A stretch of 52,573 bases of DNA. Origin: BHER01 sp051652245 (GTDB taxonomy: Bacteria; Bacillota_I; Bacilli_A; Culicoidibacterales; Culicoidibacteraceae). Shown piece after piece: positions 17,404 through 25,197 of the stretch (position 1 is its first letter; each line of letters starts with the position of its first letter). Position numbers and translations under genes: made by a program. The notes under the pieces are model-generated. The model worked only from the letters and a program-made list of their open reading frames with translations, made no database searches and was not told the origin of the DNA. Location of the stretch: the NCBI GenBank assembly GCA_051652245.1, contig JBOFTV010000041.1, positions 1 through 52,573 on the forward strand, in the 5' to 3' direction.

Positions 17404-17976
17404 ATGTGTAATGATTGCAACTGCGAAAGTGGAACAGTATACTATGCAACAGGAGCCAAGGTTGGAAAACCAGCACCGAAATTTGAAATGGAGGCGCTAA
17501 TGCCTGATGGAAGTTTTGGTAGTGTGTCACTAGCAGAAAATATCAAGGCAGGAAAATGGACTGTTTTATACTTCTATCCATTAGACTTCACATTTGTTTG
17601 CCCAACTGAAATAAAATCAATGAGTGACTGCGTTGAACGCTTCGATGCGCTAAATACATCAGTTATCTCAGTATCAACTGATAGTGTTTATTCACATCTT
17701 GCGTGGACAAATACGCCAGCACTTGGAAAAATCAAACATCCAATGGGAGCAGATACATCGCATGTAGTCTCAGATGACTATGGTGTGTTAAATGAAGATG
17801 ATGGAACAGCAGTTCGCGGATTGTTCATTATTGATTCAGAAGGAAAATTGGTGCAGGCAACAGTAAATGATAACAATGTTGGACGTAATGTTGATGAAGT
17901 TATTCGTTTAGTAGAAGCCTTCCAAACAGGTGGACTTGCTCCATGTGGTTGGACACCCGGAAGAGAATTATTATAA
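17404..17976 (+). CDS. Typical 2-Cys peroxiredoxin with cysteine-rich N-terminus
   Basis: Reduces hydrogen peroxide and organic peroxides. Peroxidatic C66 in F-V-C-P-T-E; resolving C181 in A-P-C-G-W-T-P-G, 190 residues. This places it in the AhpC/Prx1 group. Unusual: the protein begins M-C-N-D-C-N-C-E-S-G, three extra cysteines ahead of the thioredoxin fold, which begins at about residue 19. The start is secure, since AGGAGG lies 9 nt before ATG 17404 and no nearer alternative fits. The extension could bind a metal or act as an extra thiol relay. No ahpF reductase is nearby. Confidence 0.92.
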   Translation: MCNDCNCESGTVYYATGAKVGKPAPKFEMEALMPDGSFGSVSLAENIKAGKWTVLYFYPLDFTFVCPTEIKSMSDCVERFDALNTSVISVSTDSVYSHLAWTNTPALGKIKHPMGADTSHVVSDDYGVLNEDDGTAVRGLFIIDSEGKLVQATVNDNNVGRNVDEVIRLVEAFQTGGLAPCGWTPGRELL

Positions 17977-17993
17977 TTAGAGAAGTATAAGAA

Positions 17994-18022
17994 AAAGAAT
18001 TTTGCATAAAAATTCTTTTTTT
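17994..18022 (+). terminator. Terminator after the peroxiredoxin gene
   Basis: AAGAATTTT/AAAATTCTT stem around GCATA, then T-run. Confidence 0.8.
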
Positions 18023-18088
18023 TTATAAATAATGAAAAAAAGATGCGGTGCACGAATAAAACATCGGCAATCAGATAGTGAAAAAACG

Positions 18089-18118
18089 AAAAAGGCTATT
18101 ATTAGAGCCTTTTTTTTG
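18089..18118 (+). terminator. Hairpin with T-run just upstream of rsmG
   Basis: AAAAGGCT/AGCCTTTT stem, eight-base loop, then T-run. Its end abuts TATAAT (18120-18125), the probable rsmG -10 box, so it insulates the operon from upstream transcription. It could also act as a leader structure for a further promoter. Confidence 0.65.
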
Positions 18119-18152
18119 TTATAATAAGGATATATGATTTTGGAGGTATGTA

Positions 18153-18857
18153 ATGGAAAATAGGTTTATTCAGCAATTAGCTGCACATAAGATTGAGTTA
18201 AGCGCACGCCAAATTGAGCAGTTTGAACTTTATTTTGAGATGCTTGTGGAGTGGAATCAAAAGCTGAATTTAACAGCAATTACGCAAAAAGATGCAGTAT
18301 ATAAGAAGCATTTTTATGATTCACTCACACCGGCATTTACGTTTGATTTTAATAAAATAGAATCGCTATGTGATGTTGGTAGTGGGGCGGGATTCCCCTC
18401 TTTTGTACTGAAAATAGTTTATCCACACCTGGAAATCACAATTGTTGAAGCCTTGGAGAAAAGAATTAAATTTCTGGAAGCAGTAGTTGAGGCCCTAGAG
18501 CTTGATAATATTAAATTAGTACATGAGCGAGCAGAGCAATATGGCAGGCTCCATCGCCAAAAATTTGATGTGGTAACAGCACGAGCGGTGGCAAGATTGC
18601 CATTGCTAAGTGAGTTGTGCATCCCCTTAATTCGCAAAGGTGGCTACTTTATTGTCTTAAAAGGCGAACAAGGAGCAACAGAATTAGTCGAAGCAAAGAA
18701 TGCCTTAGAAGTGTTAGGAATCACAAACATCAAAACAGAGGAACTCTTCTTAGAGGCAACGGAAGACAAACGAACACTATTTTTTATGAAAAAAGGCTTG
18801 GATACACCAATTAAATATCCGAGAAATTTTGGTCAAATTAAACAAAAGCCATTATAG
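18153..18857 (+). CDS. rsmG: 16S rRNA (guanine-527 N7)-methyltransferase RsmG
   Basis: Methylates G527 of 16S rRNA with S-adenosylmethionine; loss gives low-level streptomycin resistance in other bacteria. 234 residues. SAM-binding motif D-V-G-S-G-A-G-F-P-S near residues 74-83; N-L-T-A-I and the conserved H-F-Y-D-S-L stretch precede it. ATG 18153 has TGGAGG 7 nt upstream. First gene of the rsmG-noc-soj-spo0J series, a widely conserved order close to the replication origin. Confidence 0.95.
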   Translation: MENRFIQQLAAHKIELSARQIEQFELYFEMLVEWNQKLNLTAITQKDAVYKKHFYDSLTPAFTFDFNKIESLCDVGSGAGFPSFVLKIVYPHLEITIVEALEKRIKFLEAVVEALELDNIKLVHERAEQYGRLHRQKFDVVTARAVARLPLLSELCIPLIRKGGYFIVLKGEQGATELVEAKNALEVLGITNIKTEELFLEATEDKRTLFFMKKGLDTPIKYPRNFGQIKQKPL

Positions 18858-18887
18858 AATATTAACGATAAAGAAGGAGGATTTTTC

Positions 18888-19976
18888 ATGGAAGAATTAA
18901 GTATAAATAATCAAGTAGAAAGCAAACTAAATAGGGTGACTGAGGTTCATGTGAGTCAAATACTTGCCAACAGATACCAGCCAAGAACAATTTTTGAAGA
19001 AATAGAATTACAGGAATTAGCTAATTCAATTAAGCAACATGGTATTTTACAACCAATTATTTTAAGACAAGTAACAAGTGATATGTATGAAATTGTTGCA
19101 GGGGAGCGTCGCTTTCGAGCGTCCAAACTTGCAGGGCTGGATACTGTTTCGGCAATTATTAAAGAAATATCATCATCAGATGCGGCAATTTTAGCGCTAA
19201 TTGAAAATGTTCAGCGTGAAGATTTAAGCTCAATTGAGGAGGCAAGATCTTATGAACAGCTGATGGAACTTTTTTCAAAAACACAGAATGAAATTGCTGA
19301 GATGGTGGGTAAGTCACAATCATCAGTTGCTAATAAGTTACGCTTATTACAGCTTTCTGAAGAGGTGAAGCAGGCAATCGAGCGTAAACTAATTGGTGAA
19401 CGGCATGGTCGAGCGTTGCTTAAGTTAAAAGAGCACGCACAACAAAATAAAGTGTTAGAAATAACATTGCAAAAGGCATTAACAGTTGCCGACTTAGAGA
19501 GTTACATCGATAAACTTCTTCGGGATGCCGAAGTGGGAGCATCAACAACAGTCTTTTTTAATATTGCTAAGGATACTAAACTTGCCGTTAATACAGTAAA
19601 TAAAGCAATTAAAACAATTCGGGAATTTGGTATGGAGTTATCAGTGGAGCAAACAGAAAGTGAGATAGATTATACTATTCAAATCGTAATTCCTAAAAAT
19701 ATGGTTGAAGTAGCTCCAAAAGCTGCATCAGCTGTTTTAGATACAAGTGATTACAACAGCGATTCGCTAAAAACATTGTTAGCAGATAAAATCAAGGCTG
19801 AACCAAAAGCTGCTGTTGAGCCACAAATTATGCAACAAAACATAGCGCCACTAGCTAAAACCGAAGACTCAAAAACGAAACCACTAGTGCTAGATTTTGA
19901 TTTAACATCAGAAATAGAATATAAATTACCAGAAACTTCATCGTTTCCAAGTTTAAAAACAGAAGATTTTGAATAA
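18888..19976 (+). CDS. noc: ParB-family nucleoid occlusion protein Noc
   Basis: CTP-dependent DNA clamp that blocks FtsZ ring assembly over the chromosome. 362 residues. The ParB N-domain has the CTP motif G-E-R-R-F-R-A-S-K near residues 65-73, then an HTH (about 135-160) and a long, less conserved C-terminal part. It is called Noc rather than Spo0J because it lies between rsmG and soj and a second ParB follows soj. The Noc amphipathic membrane helix normally at the N-terminus is not obvious here. ATG 18888 follows AAGGAGGA. Confidence 0.85.
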   Translation: MEELSINNQVESKLNRVTEVHVSQILANRYQPRTIFEEIELQELANSIKQHGILQPIILRQVTSDMYEIVAGERRFRASKLAGLDTVSAIIKEISSSDAAILALIENVQREDLSSIEEARSYEQLMELFSKTQNEIAEMVGKSQSSVANKLRLLQLSEEVKQAIERKLIGERHGRALLKLKEHAQQNKVLEITLQKALTVADLESYIDKLLRDAEVGASTTVFFNIAKDTKLAVNTVNKAIKTIREFGMELSVEQTESEIDYTIQIVIPKNMVEVAPKAASAVLDTSDYNSDSLKTLLADKIKAEPKAAVEPQIMQQNIAPLAKTEDSKTKPLVLDFDLTSEIEYKLPETSSFPSLKTEDFE

Positions 19977-19995
19977 TTAGAAAGAGGGGAAGGCA

Positions 19996-20751
19996 TTGAA
20001 GAAGATTGCAATATCAAATCAAAAAGGTGGAGTTGGTAAAACAACGACAACAATTAATTTAGCAGCAAGTCTGGGACTGCTCAACAGAAGAGTGCTCATG
20101 ATTGATATGGATCCCCAAGGAAATACAACGACGGGTCTTGGCATCGACAAAGGAACGCTTAATAAATGTGTATATGATGTGCTATTAGGCCGCCAAAAGC
20201 TAAAAGACGTCATCTGTCAAACAGAGTTTAAGAATATCTCCCTTGTTCCAGCAAAGATACATTTATCAGGAATAGACATCGAGATTTCTCAGATTCCAGG
20301 CCGGGAATTGATCATTAAAAAGGCGATTGAAGAAATTGAAGATCAATATGATTACATTATTTTTGATTGCCCGCCCTCATTAGGACTTTTGACGTTAAAT
20401 GCCCTAGCTGCTGCTAAAACAGTTATGGTGCCAATTCAAACAGAGTATTATGCCCTTGAAGGTGTCAGTCAGTTACTAAATACAATTAGACTTGCTCAAC
20501 GTCACCTAAATCGTAATTTAAAAATCGAAGGAATTATTCTAACAATGACAGTTAATACAAATTTAAGTCGGGAAGTAGAAGAAGAAGTCCGAAATTTATT
20601 TAAAGAGAAAGTCTATAAAACAACAATTGCAAGAGGTGTAAGGTTAAGTGAGGCACCAAGTCATGGACTTCCAATTGCCTACTACGACCCCCGGTCAAAA
20701 GGGGCGGAAGAATATTTGAATCTTGCAAAGGAAGTGATTGCTAGTGAGTAA
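19996..20751 (+). CDS. soj: Chromosome-partitioning ATPase Soj (ParA)
   Basis: MinD/ParA-type ATPase that moves or regulates the origin together with Spo0J and can control DnaA. 251 residues. The deviant Walker A K-G-G-V-G-K-T-T is at residues 10-17, followed by I-D-M-D-P-Q-G-N and the switch segment D-C-P-P-S-L-G. TTG start at 19996 with AGAGGGGAAGG upstream; no ATG competes. It overlaps spo0J by 8 bases. Confidence 0.95.
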   Translation: MKKIAISNQKGGVGKTTTTINLAASLGLLNRRVLMIDMDPQGNTTTGLGIDKGTLNKCVYDVLLGRQKLKDVICQTEFKNISLVPAKIHLSGIDIEISQIPGRELIIKKAIEEIEDQYDYIIFDCPPSLGLLTLNALAAAKTVMVPIQTEYYALEGVSQLLNTIRLAQRHLNRNLKIEGIILTMTVNTNLSREVEEEVRNLFKEKVYKTTIARGVRLSEAPSHGLPIAYYDPRSKGAEEYLNLAKEVIASE

Positions 20752-21643
20752 AGAGACAAAACGACTAGGAAAAGGAATAGAGGCATTGTTTACCGCAAAT
20801 ACGGACTTGAATTTGCGCGATATTGCTGACACATTAGAGCAAATAGAAGGGTACCAGATTAAGGGAATTATGATGGATAGTCTAAGAGCAAATCCTTATC
20901 AACCAAGAAAAACATTTGATGAAATAGCTTTAAATGAGTTAGCAGATTCAATTAGAGAACATGGTATTATTCAACCAATCGTGGTGCGAAAAAGTTTGTT
21001 TGGCTATGATATCCTTGCAGGAGAGCGCCGCTTTCGAGCCGCAAAACTTGCAGGACTTACAGAGATTCCCGCAGTGATTAAAGCGTTTACTGATGAGGCG
21101 ATGATGGAACTTGCTATTTTGGAGAATATTCAACGTGAGGACTTAAACATAATAGAAGAAGCACGCGGATATGAAACATTAATTCAGCAGTTAGATTGGA
21201 CACAACAAGTCTTAGCGCAGCGAATGGGTAAAAGTCGCGTCCATGTTACAAACGTGCTTAGATTACTTAAATTACCGCCAGAAATTCAAACAATGTTAGA
21301 AACAAAAGAGCTTTCAATGGGACATGCAAAAGTCCTTCTGGGGCTAGAAGAAAATTTGATGTTTGAAATTGCACAGCAATCGGTCTCCCAAAAGCTTTCT
21401 GTTAGGCAGACTGAGAAAATTGTGCAGCAGTTTAAAAATAGAGCAGGAACATCACTTCCTCAAACACCTGAAAATCGAGAACAAAAACCAAAAAAAGATA
21501 TTGAATTAAGCTTCGTTGAAGGACAATTAATTCAATATCTATCAACAAAAGTGGATATAACAAATAAGAAAATCATTATCGATTATGCTGGAGATACGGA
21601 ATTGAATCGTATTTTAGGGATAATTGGTATGTTAAATGAGTAG
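20744..21643 (+). CDS. spo0J: Chromosome-partitioning protein Spo0J (ParB)
   Basis: Loads at parS sites, slides as a CTP clamp and recruits SMC. 299 residues from GTG 20744 (S-K-E-T-K-R-L-G-K-G-I-E-A-L-F, the usual ParB opening); TTG 20738 is a less likely start. Motifs: N-P-Y-Q-P-R-K near 48, G-E-R-R-F-R-A-A-K near 92, an HTH around 160-185, and a C-terminal dimerisation segment. No clear parS was seen in the window by eye. Confidence 0.93.
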   Translation: MSKETKRLGKGIEALFTANTDLNLRDIADTLEQIEGYQIKGIMMDSLRANPYQPRKTFDEIALNELADSIREHGIIQPIVVRKSLFGYDILAGERRFRAAKLAGLTEIPAVIKAFTDEAMMELAILENIQREDLNIIEEARGYETLIQQLDWTQQVLAQRMGKSRVHVTNVLRLLKLPPEIQTMLETKELSMGHAKVLLGLEENLMFEIAQQSVSQKLSVRQTEKIVQQFKNRAGTSLPQTPENREQKPKKDIELSFVEGQLIQYLSTKVDITNKKIIIDYAGDTELNRILGIIGMLNE

Positions 21644-21652
21644 GCGAAAAAG

Positions 21653-22192
21653 ATGTTTCAAAGAGGAATAGTATTAGACATAATGAAGACAGGGATAATG
21701 GTAATTGTTGTATTTTTAGCTTGCTGGTTAATTACATCAGTCGTTAAGAAAGCTTTACTTAAAGCCTTTAAAATTGGAACAATCACTGGTCAAATTGAAA
21801 GTCAAGAGCAGAAAACAAAAGTGACAATTGTTAAACTAGTTGTGAGCATGATTCAATATCTTATTTGGTTTTTTGTCATCTCGCTGTTGTTTGCTAATTT
21901 AGGAACACAGTTTATTACACTGGCCACGGGATTTGGTGTAACAGTTGGGTTTTTAATTAGGGATTTCATCATTGATATAATCACAGGATTTTTGGTGCTA
22001 GGAGAGCGCCAGTTTCAAGTAGGCGATGTCATAAAAATTGGTGAACAAAAGGGAACAGTCATTGAAATTGGTATGAGAACAACATCAATTTTACTAGAAG
22101 ATGATGCGAAATATATCTGTGCTAATCGACTACTAACCGGGATTATAATTTACCCACATGCAATTGAAAATAAAGAAAATGGTGACATGTAG
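21653..22192 (+). CDS. Short MscS-type mechanosensitive channel
   Basis: Small-conductance mechanosensitive channel family, 179 residues against about 270-290 in MscS. Three hydrophobic helices (about 9-28, 56-82, 86-112), the last with glycine-rich pore helix character, then the beta domain motif G-E-R-Q-F-Q-V-G-D-V-I and G-T-V-x-E-I-G-x-R-T-T. The protein ends near I-I-Y-P-H, so the cytoplasmic alpha/beta cage of MscS is missing. ATG 21653 has a weak ribosome site. Nine bp after spo0J; the next gene starts on its last base. Confidence 0.85.
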   Translation: MFQRGIVLDIMKTGIMVIVVFLACWLITSVVKKALLKAFKIGTITGQIESQEQKTKVTIVKLVVSMIQYLIWFFVISLLFANLGTQFITLATGFGVTVGFLIRDFIIDIITGFLVLGERQFQVGDVIKIGEQKGTVIEIGMRTTSILLEDDAKYICANRLLTGIIIYPHAIENKENGDM

Positions 22193-22374
22193 TGAATAAG
22201 CAATACGAAATTGGAACAATCGTACAAATGACCAAGAAGCACCCATGTGGTAGTTTTAATTGGATAGTTGTGCGTGTAGGAATGGATATTAAAATCAAGT
22301 GTGAAGGCTGTAGTAGAATAGTAATGCTACCCAAACCACAGTTTGAAAAAAGAGTAAAAGCAGTGTTAAAATAG
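22192..22374 (+). CDS. DUF951 family protein
   Basis: Sixty residues matching the short DUF951 (YyzM-like) family by its features: an opening G-x-I-V-Q-M-x-K-x-H-P-C-G, W-x-V-x-R-x-G-x-D-I-K-I-K-C, and the tail C-S-R-I-V-M-L-P. Two conserved cysteine positions. In Bacillus its relative lies between spo0J and ychF, so the location fits. Function unknown; nucleic-acid binding has been suggested from the small beta-rich fold. GTG 22192 overlaps the stop of the channel gene by one base. Confidence 0.85.
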   Translation: MNKQYEIGTIVQMTKKHPCGSFNWIVVRVGMDIKIKCEGCSRIVMLPKPQFEKRVKAVLK

Positions 22375-22414
22375 TAAAAAAGTGATAGAAGAAAAAATAA
22401 AGGTGGAACATGAA

Positions 22415-23647
22415 ATGATTGGAGAAAATATAATTGGACAAGCAATTTTTATTCTGAGTGTGGTAATACTAATTATCCTATGGATAATTTTAGTAACCTT
22501 GTATATAAATAGAAGAAAGAAAAACAAAAGGAACGAGGAAAAAGCAACAGAAGTAAGAGTCGAGACGCCAAAAGGGCTTAAGACGGAAGCAAAAAAGGGG
22601 GAGCTATTAAATGTTGCTACACTGGGATCACTTTTTTCTGATCAAAAACTTGCAGCATCAATTGCAATGACGCTAAAAGTGCCTGTCAATCAGTCAATAG
22701 AAGAAGCGGATTTATTAACAATAAAAGAACTAAATGCTGAATATTCAGGAATCAAAAATTTGGAGGGAATTGGAAAATTACGAAACCTTGAAAAACTGAA
22801 TGTCAATAATAATGACATTCAGTTGCTCCCCCTGGAAATGAATCAATTAGCAAAACTTGAGAAAATTCAGGTTGCCTATAATCAACTTGGCGAATTTATT
22901 CCACCACTAAAGGATAATAAGGTCCTGAAGTCAATTGATGTTTCAGGAAATAAGCTAACTAATTTACCACCAGATGTCTTTGCATTACCACAGTTACAAG
23001 AATTTGTTGCTATTAATTCTGGTATTGCTACAATTCCTACAGAAATTGGAACCGCAGCAAATTTAGAAACACTAAATCTGAGTCATAATGAGCTAGGCGC
23101 ATTGCCAATGGAATTAGCATCACTTGAAAAACTTAAGCGTTGCAATTTTTCTTACAATAATATAACGGAAGTTCCTGAAGAAATTTCTAATTTATCAACA
23201 CTTGAAGAATTTGATGTTTCAAGAAATGGTGCAATTGACATCCCGCAAAAAGTTATAGAACAATTAAAAACACAAAGTATATTATTGCCAACCCAAGGAG
23301 AAGACCTAAATACTGAAATAGATGGAGGAACGAACATGGCTAAATTAGTGAATACATATATTGATTTAACAAGTAGTAATGAAAATTTATTAGAAGATTT
23401 AAAAGAACTAGAAGGACAAGGAAAAGGAGAAACAGCTTTTATTGATGATGGAAACGTGGAATTAGGAGTAAAAAGTGCTCTTGCAGAAGCAGAAGGAACA
23501 GTAAGCTATCATGGAGGCAGAACAGATAAAAAAATGGGTCATAACAAGAAAAAGCGCCTTATTTTCTCAATTGGGTCTGCAGTAGGTGTAGCGATGGTTG
23601 CAACAGCATCGGTTGCTTATGTACTATTAGCAAATAAAAAGAAGTAA
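22415..23647 (+). CDS. Leucine-rich-repeat protein with helices at both ends
   Basis: 410 residues from ATG 22415 (AAAGGTGG 8 nt upstream); GTG 22382 is possible but has no ribosome site. One N-terminal helix (~6-30), a basic segment, then six or seven leucine-rich repeats of 22-23 residues (L-x-x-L-x-V-x-x-N-x-I-x-x-L-P type) at about 110-295, an acidic linker, and a C-terminal helix (~383-403) ending K-K-K. No signal peptidase or sortase motif. Such repeats usually bind proteins. A second consensus ribosome site and ATG at 23336 lies inside the frame (see separate entry). It belongs to the spo0J operon by spacing. Confidence 0.85.
   Translation: MIGENIIGQAIFILSVVILIILWIILVTLYINRRKKNKRNEEKATEVRVETPKGLKTEAKKGELLNVATLGSLFSDQKLAASIAMTLKVPVNQSIEEADLLTIKELNAEYSGIKNLEGIGKLRNLEKLNVNNNDIQLLPLEMNQLAKLEKIQVAYNQLGEFIPPLKDNKVLKSIDVSGNKLTNLPPDVFALPQLQEFVAINSGIATIPTEIGTAANLETLNLSHNELGALPMELASLEKLKRCNFSYNNITEVPEEISNLSTLEEFDVSRNGAIDIPQKVIEQLKTQSILLPTQGEDLNTEIDGGTNMAKLVNTYIDLTSSNENLLEDLKELEGQGKGETAFIDDGNVELGVKSALAEAEGTVSYHGGRTDKKMGHNKKKRLIFSIGSAVGVAMVATASVAYVLLANKKK
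23336..23647 (+). CDS. Possible internally initiated C-terminal product of the LRR gene
   Basis: GGAGG at 23324-23328 stands 7 nt before an in-frame ATG at 23336, an ideal start within the larger gene. It would give a 103-residue acidic tail with one C-terminal helix (M-A-K-L-V-N-T-Y-I-D...). The segment begins just where the leucine-rich repeats end, so either two genes have fused or one locus makes two products. Sequence evidence only. Confidence 0.35.
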   Translation: MAKLVNTYIDLTSSNENLLEDLKELEGQGKGETAFIDDGNVELGVKSALAEAEGTVSYHGGRTDKKMGHNKKKRLIFSIGSAVGVAMVATASVAYVLLANKKK

Positions 23648-23660
23648 GGAGGCAAAGTTG

Positions 23661-23846
23661 GTGCCAGTAATAAACATTCAAATGCTTGAAGGAAGAACAC
23701 GCGAGCAAAAAAGAAATTTAGTCACAGAAATAACAGCTGTGGTAGCTAAAACAGTAGGAGCAAGTCCTGAAAATATTACCGTTGTAATTGAAGAGATGAA
23801 GACTGAAAATTTTGCAACAGGTGGCGTATTAAAATGCGATCAATAA
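23661..23846 (+). CDS. 4-oxalocrotonate tautomerase-like protein
   Basis: Sixty-one residues. GTG 23661 is chosen over TTG 23658 because it leaves proline directly after the initiator methionine; Pro1 is the catalytic base of this superfamily. Seen: P-V-I-N-I-Q-M-L-E-G-R-T-x-E-Q-K and the conserved core S-P-E-N-I-T-V-V-I-E-E. AAGGAGG at 23647-23653. Relatives isomerise enols or act on other unsaturated acids; the substrate cannot be inferred. Last gene of the series, 13 bp after the LRR gene. Confidence 0.9.
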   Translation: MPVINIQMLEGRTREQKRNLVTEITAVVAKTVGASPENITVVIEEMKTENFATGGVLKCDQ

Positions 23847-23972
23847 AGGGAGTAGAACATAATTAATCAAGAGCTTAAATAGGCGAAGCGATTTTTCTTT
23901 GGAACTATGGCATAAAAGCTAAAAAGTCGGGGTTTGTTTTTAACTAAAGTAGCAAAAAAGTAAGAATTATGT

Positions 23973-23978
23973 TATAAT
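23973..23978 (+). promoter_or_regulatory. -10 box of the rpmG-secE-nusG operon
   Basis: TATAAT at 23973-23978 with TAGCAA 17 bp upstream as a weak -35 box. It lies 60 bp before rpmG. Confidence 0.45.
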
Positions 23979-24038
23979 GGCTAAAGCATAGTTGCAAAAA
24001 TTAATTATTTAATGCGAAAGCAAGAAAAAGGGTGCGAA

Positions 24039-24188
24039 ATGTCAGGAAAAGTATTATTAATTTGTACGGATTGTTTAAGTAGAAATTATAGTGTAATCAA
24101 AAATAAAGAACTCCAGCAAAAACGATTAGAAATAAAGAAGTATTGCAAGAGATGTAACAAACACACATTGCATAAAGAAAGTAGGTAA
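24039..24188 (+). CDS. rpmG: 50S ribosomal protein L33
   Basis: Forty-nine codons starting M-S-G-K-V-L-L-I-C-T-D-C and ending H-K-E-S-R. Two CxxC pairs (C-T-D-C and C-K-R-C) form the zinc ribbon of the zinc-binding (C+) L33 type. The position directly before secE-nusG is the classic one for rpmG in Firmicutes. AAAAAGGGTG precedes ATG 24039. Confidence 0.93.
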   Translation: MSGKVLLICTDCLSRNYSVIKNKELQQKRLEIKKYCKRCNKHTLHKESR

Positions 24189-24193
24189 CAAGA

Positions 24194-24391
24194 ATGAAAA
24201 CAATGGCAAAAAAAGTAGGAAATGTTTTTAAAAGCTTTGCGGATGAAATCGCACAAGTAAAATGGTTAGAGGGGCGTCAATTGATGATTGATACTGGATA
24301 TGTCTTAGCATTTTCGGGTCTTTTATTAATTTATTTTACGGTAATTGACAGTGCTTTATCTGAGTTAGTTAAACGGATCGTTTCTAGTTAA
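24194..24391 (+). CDS. secE: Preprotein translocase subunit SecE
   Basis: Clamp subunit of the SecYEG channel, 65 residues: an amphipathic N-terminal part with F-A-D-E-I-A-Q-V-K-W (cf. the family's E-L-K-K-V-x-W-P) and a single C-terminal helix. The usual proline after the tryptophan is replaced by L-E-G. Five bp after rpmG, upstream of nusG. Confidence 0.92.
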   Translation: MKTMAKKVGNVFKSFADEIAQVKWLEGRQLMIDTGYVLAFSGLLLIYFTVIDSALSELVKRIVSS

Positions 24392-24433
24392 TTATATGAA
24401 TTATTATTTAGAAAATGAAATGAGGTAATGCAG

Positions 24434-24982
24434 ATGGCAGATTATTATGATGAGAAAAATTGGTATGTGGTCCATACGTACTCAGGCTACGAGAATAAAG
24501 TTAAAATGAATCTTGAAAAGCGAATCTTAACAATGGGAATGGAAGATAAAATTTTTCGTGTTGTTGTACCTACAGAACAAGAAGTAGAAGTAAAAGATGG
24601 CAAGAAAAAAGAGCGTGAGCGTCGTAAGTTCCCGGGTTATGTACTGGTAGAAATGATTATGACCGATGATTCATGGTATGTAATTAGAAACACACCAGGT
24701 GTTTCGGGATTTGTTGGTTCATATGGAAAGGGTTCAAAACCAATTCCCTTACCAAGACATGAAATTGACCCCGTAATTGAACAATTAGATAAGCCTGATG
24801 ATGTGTTTGTCATTCTAGATTATGAAGTGGGAGACACAGTAACAATTATTGAGGGCTCACTACATGGACATTCTGGACGGGTCTTAAATATTGACTTTGA
24901 TCATGACAAAGTAAGTGTTGAAATTTCAATGCTGGGAACACAGATTGTTGATTTTAAAATGGCTGAAGTGCAACGAGTATAA
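24434..24982 (+). CDS. nusG: Transcription antitermination factor NusG
   Basis: Binds RNA polymerase and links it to Rho or the ribosome. 182 residues: NGN domain opening W-Y-V-V-H-T-Y-S-G-Y-E-N-K-V, F-P-G-Y-V-L-V, then a KOW domain with G-D-T-V-T-I-I-E-G-S-L-H-G-H-S-G. ATG 24434 suits the GAGG at 24422-24425; ATG 24428 would be too close. A terminator follows, so rplK, the usual next gene, is not in this transcript. Confidence 0.96.
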   Translation: MADYYDEKNWYVVHTYSGYENKVKMNLEKRILTMGMEDKIFRVVVPTEQEVEVKDGKKKERERRKFPGYVLVEMIMTDDSWYVIRNTPGVSGFVGSYGKGSKPIPLPRHEIDPVIEQLDKPDDVFVILDYEVGDTVTIIEGSLHGHSGRVLNIDFDHDKVSVEISMLGTQIVDFKMAEVQRV

Positions 24983-24987
24983 AAGCA

Positions 24988-25040
24988 AGGAAACTTAATA
25001 AATAGCAGTGTGCTAATTATTAAGTTCCCTTTTTATTTTT
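24988..25040 (+). terminator. Terminator after nusG
   Basis: GGAAACTTAATAA pairs with TTATTAAGTTCC (one bulge) around a 15-base loop, followed by CTTTTTATTTTT. Confidence 0.85.
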
Positions 25041-25123
25041 CTGATACTAAGTTACTATCGAAGGGATTGTTAGAAATCAGTTAGATCAGTAGCTACTGTT
25101 TTTATTTTAATCGACTTTAGATA

Positions 25124-25152
25124 TTTAAAAAAGGGGACAACTAGTGTATAAT
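25124..25152 (+). promoter_or_regulatory. tpiA promoter
   Basis: TATAAT at 25147-25152 with TTTAAA 17 bp upstream (25124-25129). The apparent GTG start at 25144 falls inside this promoter. A 12-bp palindrome CAGTAGCTACTG lies just upstream at 25087-25098. Confidence 0.55.
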
Positions 25153-25197
25153 AGAGGAGAAGCCAAAAATAAAAAAGTGAAGGACAAGGTGATTTTT

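Noticed and set aside
25087..25098. Palindrome CAGTAGCTACTG as a terminator
   Set aside because: It has no room for a loop as a hairpin, and the nusG terminator is already complete upstream; at most an operator.
25144..25197. N-terminal extension of triosephosphate isomerase from a GTG
   Set aside because: The GTG overlaps the -10 box, and family N-termini begin at the later ATG.
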